Positions 1 through 8,448 of a DNA stretch of 52,780 nucleotides are shown in pieces. Within the stretch, counting starts at the first letter, position 1; the number at the start of each line of letters is the position of its first letter. The DNA comes from an uncultured Paracoccaceae bacterium (GTDB lineage Bacteria; Pseudomonadota; Alphaproteobacteria; Rhodobacterales; Rhodobacteraceae): NCBI GenBank assembly GCA_947492585.1, contig CANLND010000024.1:1-52780 (forward strand). The letters are read 5' to 3'. The position numbers were made by a program, and so were the translations under genes. The notes under the pieces are model-generated. The model had not been told where the DNA came from, did no database searches, and saw only the letters and a program-made list of their open reading frames with translations.

Positions 1-175
1 ATTCAAAATCTCCTCAGATATCTTGCCGAGAAAATTCTACTTTTGAACACCACTAATTTTAGGCGGGATTACCGGGGGATTACCCTTTTCAACCACAAAC
101 GGCGCCATCACCGAAGACATCGTACTTCAGTACCTCGACAACCATATTAAAGATCCTACCGGCGTCAGCCGGTAG
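1..175 (+). pseudogene. Decayed IS200/IS605-type TnpA transposase, C-terminal remnant
   Basis: In the frame that ends at the TAG at 173-175, the last 30 codons read FSTTNGAITED followed by IVLQYLDNHIKDPTGVSR. This resembles the C-terminus of IS200-type Y1 transposases. Further upstream the same frame reads FKISSDILPRK, like the conserved stretch before the family's W-rich motif, but it is broken by a TGA at 44-46 and the expected RGYF region is garbled. No catalytic HUH motif is visible because the window starts inside the element. A perfect 8-bp hairpin (156-163 with 168-175) overlaps the stop codon. I read this as a dead, truncated transposase copy. The family call rests on pattern memory only. 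Confidence 0.5.
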
Positions 176-219
176 TCGTTCAGTCTACGCCAGAACCTGT
201 CCAATAAATGGGGAGTAGT

Positions 220-1527
220 TCAGCTCACAGTTCTCAAATTGAGAGTGCGTTCCACAGACGCAGCAACGTTTAGCAACGCGTGGTCGCGATGCGCTGTTGC
301 AATGAGCATGATACCTATTGGTTCTTTGGCTGTGCCCGAAGGAAGTGAGACGCTGCAGCACTCTAGGACATTGGCGAGGCTTGGGTTTCTGAGGGCAAGA
401 AGATTTGCCCGGCCATAGGCGTCGTCTTGTTCGAGATCAGAGAATTTTGGCGGCAAGATCGGAGTGGTGGGCAGCAACAGAGTGCGCCCTCCAAGCTCGG
501 CGTTAAATTCTCCGATTAGGCGAAGACGCTGATCCAGCGTTTGTCGGTAGGTGACCGCGTCGACCTCGCTTGCGCGCGCCATGCGTGAGGCGACGCGAGG
601 ATCCATGTCTTCAGCGTGTGCCTGCACGGATGCGCTGTAAACCGCCTGAGATTCCACAGCAGAGAACTGCCAAATTGGAAGCTGTTGATACGCATCCAAC
701 GACGCGAAGGTGTTGCGTGAAATCGAGTACCCGGCGTCGTTCAAACGCTGAACAGCCTCCCAGAATTGTCTATCAACTGCGGGTTCAATCGCATCAAAGC
801 CGAAGTTATCGGGAATAACCAACTGTGGTGTCAGAGGCAGCGCTGGGTGGCCAGAGGGGCGACGGATTACATCATATGCCATCCGACATCCTGCGACGTT
901 TTTTGCCATCGGGCCGACGCTGTCCAGTGAGACAGAAAGCGGTTTGCAACCGGCGCGTGAAACGGTGGCTTGTGTCGGTTTAAATCCGACAATTCCGTTA
1001 AAGGCTGCAGGGATACGCAATGAACCTCCGGTGTCGGTCCCGATCGCAATATCCACCATCCCTCGCGCGACGCTGAGCGCCCCGCCCGCGGTTGACCCGC
1101 CGGGAATTTTCTCTGAATCAAACGCATTTGCCGGCGTATCATAGTGCGGGTTCAGGCCGAGGCCGGAATAGGCCAGCTCTGTCATATTGGTATGACCCAC
1201 AATAGACGCGCCCGCTTGACGCAGCTTGGCAACGACATCTGCGTCAGATGTTGCAGGGTCATCCTGCCCCATGAAACGGGTGCCAGCGTGGGTGATTTGC
1301 CCCTCGATATCGAACAGATCTTTGATCGAAACCAAAGCACCTTTTAGCGGCGTTTCAGGCGCGTCGTGCAGTTTCTCAGCGTCGTGAATTGCTTGTGGTA
1401 TATAGGTGTGCGTAAAGATGTGCTGATCTGAAGGCAGCGATTGCGCAAGGCGCGCATCAAGATCCTGTAAGCGCTGTTTTGCGGTGTGAGCGTTCCAAGG
1501 CGTATCATTCATGTGTTTATCTTTCAT
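220..1527 (-). CDS. Amidase signature family hydrolase
   Basis: This is a 435-residue cytoplasmic amidase of the amidase-signature family, which hydrolyses C-N amide bonds with a Lys-cisSer-Ser triad. All three positions are recognisable: Lys69 in VSIKDLFD, the GGSTAGGA loop at 143-150 (usually GGSSGG), and the nucleophile Ser169 in DTGGSLRIPAA. The length is normal for the family. The start codon overlaps the stop of the upstream M24 gene as ATGA, which implies translational coupling; an in-frame Met six residues in, behind a GGATGAAAG, is an alternative start. It is the last gene of a seven-gene minus-strand operon with a TRAP transporter, so it probably acts on an imported amide or a breakdown product of one. 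The substrate cannot be read from the sequence. Confidence 0.9.
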   Translation of the reverse strand: MKDKHMNDTPWNAHTAKQRLQDLDARLAQSLPSDQHIFTHTYIPQAIHDAEKLHDAPETPLKGALVSIKDLFDIEGQITHAGTRFMGQDDPATSDADVVAKLRQAGASIVGHTNMTELAYSGLGLNPHYDTPANAFDSEKIPGGSTAGGALSVARGMVDIAIGTDTGGSLRIPAAFNGIVGFKPTQATVSRAGCKPLSVSLDSVGPMAKNVAGCRMAYDVIRRPSGHPALPLTPQLVIPDNFGFDAIEPAVDRQFWEAVQRLNDAGYSISRNTFASLDAYQQLPIWQFSAVESQAVYSASVQAHAEDMDPRVASRMARASEVDAVTYRQTLDQRLRLIGEFNAELGGRTLLLPTTPILPPKFSDLEQDDAYGRANLLALRNPSLANVLECCSVSLPSGTAKEPIGIMLIATAHRDHALLNVAASVERTLNLRTVS

Positions 1528-2720
1528 CCAGAGATGTGCAGTTCCATCAAGCTTTGGGGGAATTGTAAAAGCGGCCGTGCGCGCGCGTGTTCGACAACAT
1601 ACATTTCGCCTAATGCGGCCCCTCCGATCGAAGGCACAAAGAGGTTGGGGTGAAGCTCAAAAACAGAGCCATTGGAGATATTGATGTGCGGAGTTGGGCC
1701 TTTGGGCGCAAAGTCAGAATGCCAGTCCTGTGCAAAAGGCAGCGTTGCCAATGGCTCTTCGTAGGAGGTTCCCAGACCATGTCCGGTTCTAAAACGACGG
1801 GTGTTCTGCCAGCCAAACTCCCGAAGCCCGCCCTCAAGTGAATTGGCCACAGCCGTCACTGGATCTGAGATCGGTTGGTTTGGGCGCAGGGCTTCTTGGC
1901 CACGCAGCAGGGCCTGATGGACGACCGACCAAAGCCTGCGGTGATCATCGGTGGGGGCTCCAATCGTGCCCATACGAATTCCATGCGCCCAATAGCCGTC
2001 AACGGTTAAGGCGATGCCAAATAGAACCTGATCGCCGGGTTCTGGGCTTTGATTAGCTTCCTTTGGCCAGTAACGTGGTCGGTCGGCGCAACTGTCGATC
2101 GTCAGCCAGGTCTTGCAGTAATCCGCCCCAGCGCAACGCGCCCGATGTTCCAATTCAAGCTGTGTGCGAAAGGCCGGGCGTGCCATATTGAGACAGGTGG
2201 GAAGCGCGCTGAACAGTTCATCACAAATCGCCGCACCGCGTTCTAAAACAGCTATTTCTTGTGCAGACTTACGCAGGCGCTGGACAGCCAGAACAGCGTC
2301 CCCCTCAACCATATGAACCGGCGAAATTTTGCGCTCTATCGTTTGGTAGACCGTGTGTGGCAATTCCGAAAATCCGACAGTCGAATAGGGGCCATTCCGG
2401 CCAAAGATGCGCGTGATGATCCCGCCCCAATCAGCCGGTGGGGCAGGTATGATTTTCGTGTCGACAAAATGCGCATTGGCGAGGGGTTCAAGAAAGGGGC
2501 TGCTTATCAATAGGATGCTTTGTTCTTCGGTGTATGCGTAAAGAGACATCGCCTCATGGCTGTCCCACCCCGTCAAATAGCGCATCGCTCCATGGGATTG
2601 CGTTCCCGCACCAAGCGCACTGCCATACCCAAAGACCATCACGACCTTTGGATGCTCAAGTGCTGTAAATAGTGCGGCTTGACGGGCGGCCCATTCGGAT
2701 TTCGCAATGCCCACAGTCAT
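1524..2720 (-). CDS. M24 (creatinase/prolidase fold) family protein with degenerate metal site
   Basis: The 398-residue protein has the creatinase/prolidase arrangement: an N-terminal RNase H-like domain (about 1-145) and a C-terminal pita-bread domain (about 150-398). Landmarks are VDGYWAHGIR (240-249), GHGLG (313-317) and FELHPN (354-359). Family metallopeptidases bind two metals through D, D, H, E, E. In my alignment by eye those positions are Gly235, His246, His314, His357 and Glu372, so three of five ligands are gone. Creatinase belongs to the same fold and works without metal, so a metal-independent hydrolase is more likely than an Xaa-Pro peptidase. It overlaps the amidase gene by 4 nt and lies just after DUF2848, which supports a shared catabolic role. 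The substrate is unknown. Confidence 0.8.
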   Translation of the reverse strand: MTVGIAKSEWAARQAALFTALEHPKVVMVFGYGSALGAGTQSHGAMRYLTGWDSHEAMSLYAYTEEQSILLISSPFLEPLANAHFVDTKIIPAPPADWGGIITRIFGRNGPYSTVGFSELPHTVYQTIERKISPVHMVEGDAVLAVQRLRKSAQEIAVLERGAAICDELFSALPTCLNMARPAFRTQLELEHRARCAGADYCKTWLTIDSCADRPRYWPKEANQSPEPGDQVLFGIALTVDGYWAHGIRMGTIGAPTDDHRRLWSVVHQALLRGQEALRPNQPISDPVTAVANSLEGGLREFGWQNTRRFRTGHGLGTSYEEPLATLPFAQDWHSDFAPKGPTPHINISNGSVFELHPNLFVPSIGGAALGEMYVVEHARARPLLQFPQSLMELHISG

Positions 2721-2721
2721 G

Positions 2722-3375
2722 TCAGGCGACGACTGGAAGGGTTCTGACAGAATAGGTCAATTCGATGCACTGATTTCGCACCGGGTCGCTGAGGCGCATC
2801 TTATAGTGTGCCGCCGGTCGAACGCCGCCCTTGGCGCCCAGTGTGCCGCACAGCATGGCTGATTGATCCGGCATGTCCGCGCCCATCAGCAAATCTGCCA
2901 AAGGACGGATCGCGGCCAAAGACCCCCGCTGGTACGGCACCCAGGCCCCGGCTTCAAAGATCTCACAGGATAAGGTGAGCTGATCCAAGTGCTCTTTTAC
3001 GTCGGCAAATTTCCACAGGTCTTGGGCCGCTGGTTTCACGCAGGCCTGTTTTGACGCCGCGACAGAATAGGCCTCCAATTCGCGGTCCGTGTGGTCGGAT
3101 GCCAGACCCAGCCAAAGCTGACCATCCGCAAGCAGCAGCATCGGCTCCACTTCACCTGAAGATGTCGCGCCCACGACCTCGATCTCGTCGGCCTGTGTCA
3201 GCAGGTTCTCAGAAACGCGGTAGTACAGCGGCACCTGCGATGGCGGCGCAACGCCAAGTTCGGCAAGCTCATCAATGTGATGTTGCACAGCTGCGGCGTC
3301 TCGTCCGGTCCAGCCTGCAACGTATAGATGCTGGATGTTTACGTCCAAGGGTTGATTTTCACAGAAAAACTTCAT
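2722..3375 (-). CDS. DUF2848 family protein
   Basis: The 217-residue protein has the features of DUF2848: an early VAGWTGRD motif (20-27), a VPLYYRVS segment (48-55), and TSGEVEPML (71-79). It has no signal peptide or membrane segment, so it is probably cytoplasmic. The family has no established function that I know of; its members are often found beside TRAP transporters and amidases, as here. It lies 10 nt downstream of the TRAP large permease gene and 1 nt upstream of the M24 gene, so it is certainly co-transcribed with them. It is probably a hydrolase or isomerase acting on the imported compound, but that is inference from position only. Confidence 0.8.
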   Translation of the reverse strand: MKFFCENQPLDVNIQHLYVAGWTGRDAAAVQHHIDELAELGVAPPSQVPLYYRVSENLLTQADEIEVVGATSSGEVEPMLLLADGQLWLGLASDHTDRELEAYSVAASKQACVKPAAQDLWKFADVKEHLDQLTLSCEIFEAGAWVPYQRGSLAAIRPLADLLMGADMPDQSAMLCGTLGAKGGVRPAAHYKMRLSDPVRNQCIELTYSVRTLPVVA

Positions 3376-3385
3376 GTTTCATTCT

Positions 3386-4666
3386 TTATAGATTTGAAGG
3401 AAGAAAGAGTGCGATTGCAGGGAAGGCAATCAGCAGGCCAACCATGACCAGCATCGCAAGCGCATAAGGGATGACGCCAATGATCACGTCTGAAAACGCA
3501 CCTTTTTTGCGGGCGGCTTGGACGACATAAAGGTTGAGACCTACCGGGGGTGTGATCAGTGCCATTTCCACCAGAATGATCATCAAGATACCGAACCACA
3601 GCCGATCGTACCCCATCTGTTCGACGATCGGGACGATGATCGGAATGGTCGCAACCATCAGCGAAAGCGTTTCGATAAAGAAGCCGAGAACGATGTAGAT
3701 CAAGATGATCACCATCAATGTAGCCAACGGCCCCATACCTAAGTTTTGCAGGAAGTCTTGCAGTGCCCGGCTTACGCCTGCCGCCGTCAGAACAAAGTTC
3801 AAAACATAGGCTCCGATCACCACCAACATGATCATCGCTGTTGTACGAACGGTGCCCTTCAGGCTTGCAATGATCATTTCGCGGTTCACGGCTTTATGCG
3901 CAAAGGCGATGGCAAAGGCCATGGCGACACCAATGGCTGCCGCTTCAGTTGGCGTCGCCCACCCGGCATAAATTGCGCCAACAATAGAGCCAAAAAGTGT
4001 GAAGAGGGGCAGCAAATCAACGAGTGACGTGAAGCGACGCGACCAGCTTGCAGAGATGCCTGGACCTCCCAACGAAGGTTTGGCCAGACAGAACAAGACG
4101 GTGACCACCATGAACAACAACGCCAGCATTAGTCCCGGGATCAAGCCCGCTACAAACAACTGTGGGATCGAGGTTTCGGTTAGAAAACCGTATACGATCA
4201 GGTTGATCGAGGGCGGGATCATGATGCCCAACGTCCCACCAGCCGCGATTGCGCCAGAAAAGAGTTTGGGATCATACCCAAGTTTTTCCGCCTGCGGCGT
4301 AGCAACCGAGGCCACAGTCGCTGCTGTCGCAACAGATGAACCAGACGTCGCTGAGAACAGGGTTGCCGTCGCAATGTTGGCGTGGATCAGCCCGCCCGGC
4401 AACCAAGAGACCCAGGCTTCGAGCGCAGAGTAGGTACGGCGCGCAATACCGCTGCGCACCAAAAGCTCACCCAACAGAACAAAGAACGGGATAGCGATCA
4501 GGGCGGCGCTATTGGATGATGACCAAACAACCTGACCCAGCCCACGCATCAACGGGAACGGGCTAAACAGGCTATCGATCCCAAAGGCGAGGAGAAACAG
4601 AACAATCCCAACCGGGATTGAGAGAGAGAGAAGGGCCAGTAGCCCACCAGAGGTAAATAGGATCAT
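3386..4666 (-). CDS. TRAP transporter large permease (DctM type)
   Basis: This 426-residue, very hydrophobic protein of about 12 membrane segments is the channel subunit of a tripartite ATP-independent periplasmic transporter. It drives sodium-coupled uptake of a substrate, usually a carboxylate, delivered by the binding protein. Family motifs seen are the SGSSVATAATV stretch near 105-115, GGTLGIMIPPSINLIVYG (about 142-159), TPTEAAAIG (near 235), and a C-terminal EMALITPPVGLNLYV. The start overlaps the end of the small permease gene by 4 nt (ATGA). The length is standard. It belongs to the amidase/M24/DUF2848 operon. Confidence 0.95.
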   Translation of the reverse strand: MILFTSGGLLALLSLSIPVGIVLFLLAFGIDSLFSPFPLMRGLGQVVWSSSNSAALIAIPFFVLLGELLVRSGIARRTYSALEAWVSWLPGGLIHANIATATLFSATSGSSVATAATVASVATPQAEKLGYDPKLFSGAIAAGGTLGIMIPPSINLIVYGFLTETSIPQLFVAGLIPGLMLALLFMVVTVLFCLAKPSLGGPGISASWSRRFTSLVDLLPLFTLFGSIVGAIYAGWATPTEAAAIGVAMAFAIAFAHKAVNREMIIASLKGTVRTTAMIMLVVIGAYVLNFVLTAAGVSRALQDFLQNLGMGPLATLMVIILIYIVLGFFIETLSLMVATIPIIVPIVEQMGYDRLWFGILMIILVEMALITPPVGLNLYVVQAARKKGAFSDVIIGVIPYALAMLVMVGLLIAFPAIALFLPSNL

Positions 4667-5199
4667 TCTTCTTCGCCTCGAAGTCCGATAAATTCATCGA
4701 TGTTGTTGTGTTGGGACGTCGCCAGGAACCAAAGCGCGCCAAGCGAAAGAAGAACGGCTGAAACGGCGAACCAGACCCAGCCTGCCAGCCAAAGGGTCTG
4801 TGGGATCCAAAGAGGTGTTTCCAGTGTGGTGTTTGCGGTCGCGCCGGATTTGATGGTTTTGCTCAACACGGGCCATGCACGATACGCGACCGCCAGGGAA
4901 ACCACCGCGACCGAAAGGATCGCGATCAAATCAAACCAACTTTGCAAACGTGGGCCGCTGCGTGCGCGCAAAAGATCAATGCGCACATGGGCCTGCATCG
5001 TAAGGGCGTAGCACACCCCCCATCCTGTCGCGATTGCCATGGCGTAGCCTGACAGCTCATCCGTTCCCCCCAGTGACATGCCCAGTTGGCGTGCCACCAA
5101 ATCAAAGAGGGTGACACAAACGCTCAGCAGCAATAATCCACCGGCAGCAACGGCCAATCGTTCGTTGGTTTGTCGCAATAACGACAGGATAGGGTGCAT
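4663..5199 (-). CDS. TRAP transporter small permease (DctQ type)
   Basis: The 178-residue protein has four predicted membrane helices (roughly 15-37, 48-65, 88-108 and 132-160), as expected of the DctQ subunit that scaffolds the large permease. Conserved features include FDLVARQLG after the first helix and a GTDELSGYAM segment. It lies between the binding-protein gene (11 nt upstream) and the large permease gene (4-nt overlap), the usual P-Q-M order. Confidence 0.93.
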   Translation of the reverse strand: MHPILSLLRQTNERLAVAAGGLLLLSVCVTLFDLVARQLGMSLGGTDELSGYAMAIATGWGVCYALTMQAHVRIDLLRARSGPRLQSWFDLIAILSVAVVSLAVAYRAWPVLSKTIKSGATANTTLETPLWIPQTLWLAGWVWFAVSAVLLSLGALWFLATSQHNNIDEFIGLRGEEE

Positions 5200-5210
5200 G
5201 ACGATTGTCC

Positions 5211-6248
5211 TTAGTTCAGAGGAATTTGAACACCTGTGGCAACGCCAACAGTGTCATTCCAACGTTTGCCCCAGTCACCACCTGCGCGCTCTGCCCAATC
5301 TGGCAGCACTTCAGAGACAAGGATGCCGCGTGCTGTGTCAACGTCAGCCTGTGTCACGGGAACCAGTTTCATTCCGCGTTTGTCACTGGGGCATTCACCC
5401 TCGCCAGTTAAACATGCGATATCTGTGGCCAGCGCGTTTTGGGCTGTTTCCCATGCAGGCGTTTCCAGATCCGCTGTTACAGCGGCCTGAATGGTTGTCT
5501 GTTGTTCAGACGTCAGATCGGTCCATTTGTCCAAATTGATCGCTGTCACAACGGGATCCCAACCACCAAGCGGTACGGGCATCAGATGGGTGGAAACTTC
5601 CCACCAACCGGCACTATAGCCCGAGCCAGCACCGGTCACGGCACAATCGACGACGCCTTTTTGCAAGGCGCCAGGAACTTCGCCAAAGCTAATGCTGACG
5701 GCTTCTGCCCCCAATGCTTCTAGCAGCTTACCGGTCATACGCCCGGAGGCACGGATTTTCAGACCTTTGAGGTCTTCTAGCGCGGCAATCTCGGCGTTAC
5801 AGAAAACAACCTGCGGCGGATAAGGGGCAACGCCCAGCACCTTGGCGTTAAAGACATCTGCATAGATATCATCGATCATCGGACGAGCAGCTTCGACCAT
5901 AACCTTGGCCGCGGCAGCATCGGTGGCAATAAGGGGAACGTCCAGGCCCTCCAGCGCCGCAGAATCTGCAACCGCATAGTCCGCAACGGTCATGCCAACG
6001 TCGAACACGCCATCTGACAGCATGCGGAACACGTCGCCGCCCTTGATGCCCATCTGATCATGCGTTGTCAGTGCTGCGGTGATGCCGCCTTGGCTCGCCG
6101 CAGGCATTTTTTCGTCCCAGAACGGTTTCTCATACTGCTTGTGCAGGGGCAGGCCGCTCCAGCTGCCGACGACGGAAAGCTGTTCGGCGTGAACCGCAGC
6201 GCCGGTCAGGGCCAGCATGGCGGTCAATAAGCCTGTCGAATGTTTCAT
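5211..6248 (-). CDS. TRAP transporter substrate-binding protein (DctP type)
   Basis: This is a 345-residue periplasmic binding protein with a Sec signal peptide (about 1-21, cleavage after AVHA). The family's central segment is present: LKGLKIRASGRMTGKLLEALGA, whose Arg normally makes a salt bridge to a substrate carboxylate, followed by FGEVPGALQKGVVDCAVTG. The ligand is probably an organic acid or a carboxylate-bearing amide, but identity cannot be predicted. It is the second gene of the operon, 26 nt downstream of DUF1445, and precedes the two permease genes. Confidence 0.93.
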   Translation of the reverse strand: MKHSTGLLTAMLALTGAAVHAEQLSVVGSWSGLPLHKQYEKPFWDEKMPAASQGGITAALTTHDQMGIKGGDVFRMLSDGVFDVGMTVADYAVADSAALEGLDVPLIATDAAAAKVMVEAARPMIDDIYADVFNAKVLGVAPYPPQVVFCNAEIAALEDLKGLKIRASGRMTGKLLEALGAEAVSISFGEVPGALQKGVVDCAVTGAGSGYSAGWWEVSTHLMPVPLGGWDPVVTAINLDKWTDLTSEQQTTIQAAVTADLETPAWETAQNALATDIACLTGEGECPSDKRGMKLVPVTQADVDTARGILVSEVLPDWAERAGGDWGKRWNDTVGVATGVQIPLN

Positions 6249-6274
6249 GGATTTTTCCCTTGTTGCATAGTTTG

Positions 6275-7099
6275 TTATTGGTTGCGCGTCGGGACGCGTT
6301 CGTCGTCCGCATTCAAAATCAACATGGCCCCCGGCGCATGGGTGATTGCGAATTCTGGTTTGGCGTTTTTAAGGGCGATTTGCGTCGTTACACCGCATCC
6401 CCAAAACACCGGCACTTCGCTTTCGTCGATTGGGGTCGCATCCCCCCAGTCGGGTGCCGTCAGATCGGCAATGCCAATTTTTGCCGGATCACCGATGTGA
6501 ATAGGCGTGCCATGTGCGTGTGGATAGGCCTCACAAATGCGAACCACCTGGGTGACGTCTTTGGCGCGGATCGGACGCATGCTGACCACAACAGGACCAG
6601 AAAACATGCCCGAGGGGACGCATTGCATCGTGGTCTGATACATGGGAACGTTTCGTTGAAGCGCATGATGACGCAGAGGAATTCCCGCTGCTGCAAGAGC
6701 GCGTTCAAAGCTAAATGAGCACCCGATCGCAAAGGCGGTGTGCTCGTCTTGCCAAAGGGACATGATGTCACAAACGGCCCGTTCGAACTGACCATCTCGA
6801 TACAGATGATATGACGGCACGTCCCTGCGCAAATCGGCGTCTGCATCGAGTGATGGCAAATAGGGTTGCCCCGGCTTTGAAACAGCAAGGAGAGGGCAGG
6901 GTTTGGGATTTCTGTCACAGAAATTTTGGAAGTCTGCTGCAAAACTGTTGGGAAGAACAACAAGGTTGCATTGCAAATTCCCAGGACACATCCCAGCAGT
7001 ATGGCCCGTGTAGCGATTAGATCGCAGCGCGTCCCGCAGCTTTAGCAACGGCAATATCTGCATCTCTGAATAGCTGATTTGAGCGGCGGCGGCTGCCAT
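6275..7099 (-). CDS. DUF1445 / YcsI family putative hydro-lyase (D-glutamate cyclase-like)
   Basis: The 274-residue protein is of the YcsI/DUF1445 type, annotated as putative hydro-lyase. Recognisable motifs are TAGMCPGNLQCNLV (33-46), the CSFSFERAL segment (about 126-134), RNVPMYQTTMQC, and a C-terminal ITHAPGAMLI. The related mitochondrial enzyme DGLUCY dehydrates D-glutamate to 5-oxo-D-proline, which is the only biochemical hint for this family. It heads the seven-gene minus-strand operon, with an AGGGATGGGAAT Shine-Dalgarno region just before the ATG. Its position beside a TRAP importer and an amidase suggests handling of a glutamate-like or pyroglutamate-like compound; this is inference. 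Confidence 0.85.
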   Translation of the reverse strand: MAAAAAQISYSEMQILPLLKLRDALRSNRYTGHTAGMCPGNLQCNLVVLPNSFAADFQNFCDRNPKPCPLLAVSKPGQPYLPSLDADADLRRDVPSYHLYRDGQFERAVCDIMSLWQDEHTAFAIGCSFSFERALAAAGIPLRHHALQRNVPMYQTTMQCVPSGMFSGPVVVSMRPIRAKDVTQVVRICEAYPHAHGTPIHIGDPAKIGIADLTAPDWGDATPIDESEVPVFWGCGVTTQIALKNAKPEFAITHAPGAMLILNADDERVPTRNQ

Positions 7100-7351
7100 A
7101 TTCCCATCCCTATTAATCGCTCATTAGGATGCACGGACGGGAGATTGACACAAACTGTATTACTTAATCGGTGCTGAACAGGATTTTTCATCAGCGATGA
7201 TGGGGCACGGTGAATTGCCGTATCATGAATGCGTGTTTCGTTGGCAATCTCAGGTATTTCACCCAAAACATCTGCAGGCGGGGCCGGATTGCGCCTGTCT
7301 TTTTTTCCAATAATCGTTAACCTCCGTGAGCTAGATGTTGGGGGCACGGGC

Positions 7352-8257
7352 GTGAATATTCGTTTTTTGGAATCATTTGTTTGGGTTGCCAGATTAAACA
7401 GCTTTCGCGCGGCAGCAGAAAAGCTGAACGTCTCGCAGGCAACTATATCCAGCCGCATTGCCACCCTTGAAGATGAGTTGCAATGTCGGCTGTTCGACCG
7501 GGATCGCAACGACGTGGCCCTGAGCGCACAAGGCGCCGCGCTCATGCCAAAAGCTCTAAATGTGCTACAGGCGGAGCAAGATCTAAAAAACTCTTTGTCT
7601 GAGCCGCAGGACATGGTTGGGCGTGTGCGCATCGGGATCATCGAGTCCATTGTCCACACCTGGATGGGACAGTTTCTAAATCGGATCAGTCAAAGCTTTC
7701 CCAAGCTGGAGTTCGAACTTACGGTTGAATCGACCCCCAATTTGCAAGGGCTTTTGCAACGTGGCAGTCTTGATGTTGTGTTGCAGACAGAGACGATTTT
7801 GGATGAAAACGTTTTGAACGCGACCTTAAGCCCACTGCGGTTGGGGTGGGCGTGCCGTAAGGACCATCCGCTATGTGATGATGGCCCGGTGACACTCAAA
7901 GATATTGCGGAACATCAAATCGTGACTTTCACACGAGGATCGCGGCCCCACCTTTCGGTTCTTACGTTGTTTGAAAATGCAAACCTGCGCAATCGGCAGA
8001 TTCATTGCGTGACATCCCTTGCTGCAATTGCCCAATTTGTACGCGCTGGATTAGGCGTCGCAACCGTCCCAACCCGTTTTTTGGAGGACAGCCAGCTAGG
8101 TGGTGAATTTCGCCTGTTAGACGTCGATGACACCCCCCCTCCGTTACATCTTGTTGCAAGCTGGCACCGCGAAGCGTCGGCTGGCGCAATTGGTGAACTT
8201 GTGCAGATCGCAGAACAGGTCTCACGGGAATATGCAGCGCGGATTTATTCCAGCTGA
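7352..8257 (+). CDS. LysR family transcriptional regulator
   Basis: The protein begins at a GTG and is 301 residues long, typical of LysR regulators. The N-terminal winged HTH is clear (SFRAAAEKLNVSQATISSRIATLEDEL, about 15-40, shown here only as a landmark run of conserved positions Ala, Ser, Thr, Ile and Leu). The effector-binding domain runs from about 90 to 300. I chose GTG 7352 because family homology starts exactly there; the upstream in-frame ATG at 7229 would add 41 unrelated residues. It diverges from the DUF1445/TRAP/amidase operon and precedes a second TRAP operon, so it probably controls one or both in response to the imported substrate. Confidence 0.9.
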   Translation: MNIRFLESFVWVARLNSFRAAAEKLNVSQATISSRIATLEDELQCRLFDRDRNDVALSAQGAALMPKALNVLQAEQDLKNSLSEPQDMVGRVRIGIIESIVHTWMGQFLNRISQSFPKLEFELTVESTPNLQGLLQRGSLDVVLQTETILDENVLNATLSPLRLGWACRKDHPLCDDGPVTLKDIAEHQIVTFTRGSRPHLSVLTLFENANLRNRQIHCVTSLAAIAQFVRAGLGVATVPTRFLEDSQLGGEFRLLDVDDTPPPLHLVASWHREASAGAIGELVQIAEQVSREYAARIYSS

Positions 8258-8311
8258 TTGGGATTTCCAATCACCCCCAATAAGTATTTCCCATTTGCTT
8301 TCATAAAAATC

Positions 8312-8345
8312 GCAGCGTTAGCTCCACGTTAACGCTGCTGGTTTT
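8312..8345 (+). terminator. Hairpin after the LysR gene
   Basis: A perfect 9-bp inverted repeat (GCAGCGTTA at 8312-8320, TAACGCTGC at 8330-8338) with a 9-nt loop is followed by TGGTTTTG. It lies 55 nt after the LysR stop and 111 nt before the next gene. The short T-run makes it a plausible but weak intrinsic terminator; it could also be a leader element of the downstream operon. Confidence 0.45.
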
Positions 8346-8448
8346 GCTCTGACGGGCACTCAGCCGGATCAGCTCTGAACATCTGCTTTTCATTAAACCG
8401 AGGCGTTTCTCGGAACAGAGAAGCTTTGCTTAATGCGGGCGAGGATAA

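Noticed and set aside
6260-6718. Plus-strand open frame opposite DUF1445
   Set aside because: It is the shadow of a strongly recognisable minus-strand gene, with Arg/His/Cys-rich composition and no motif.
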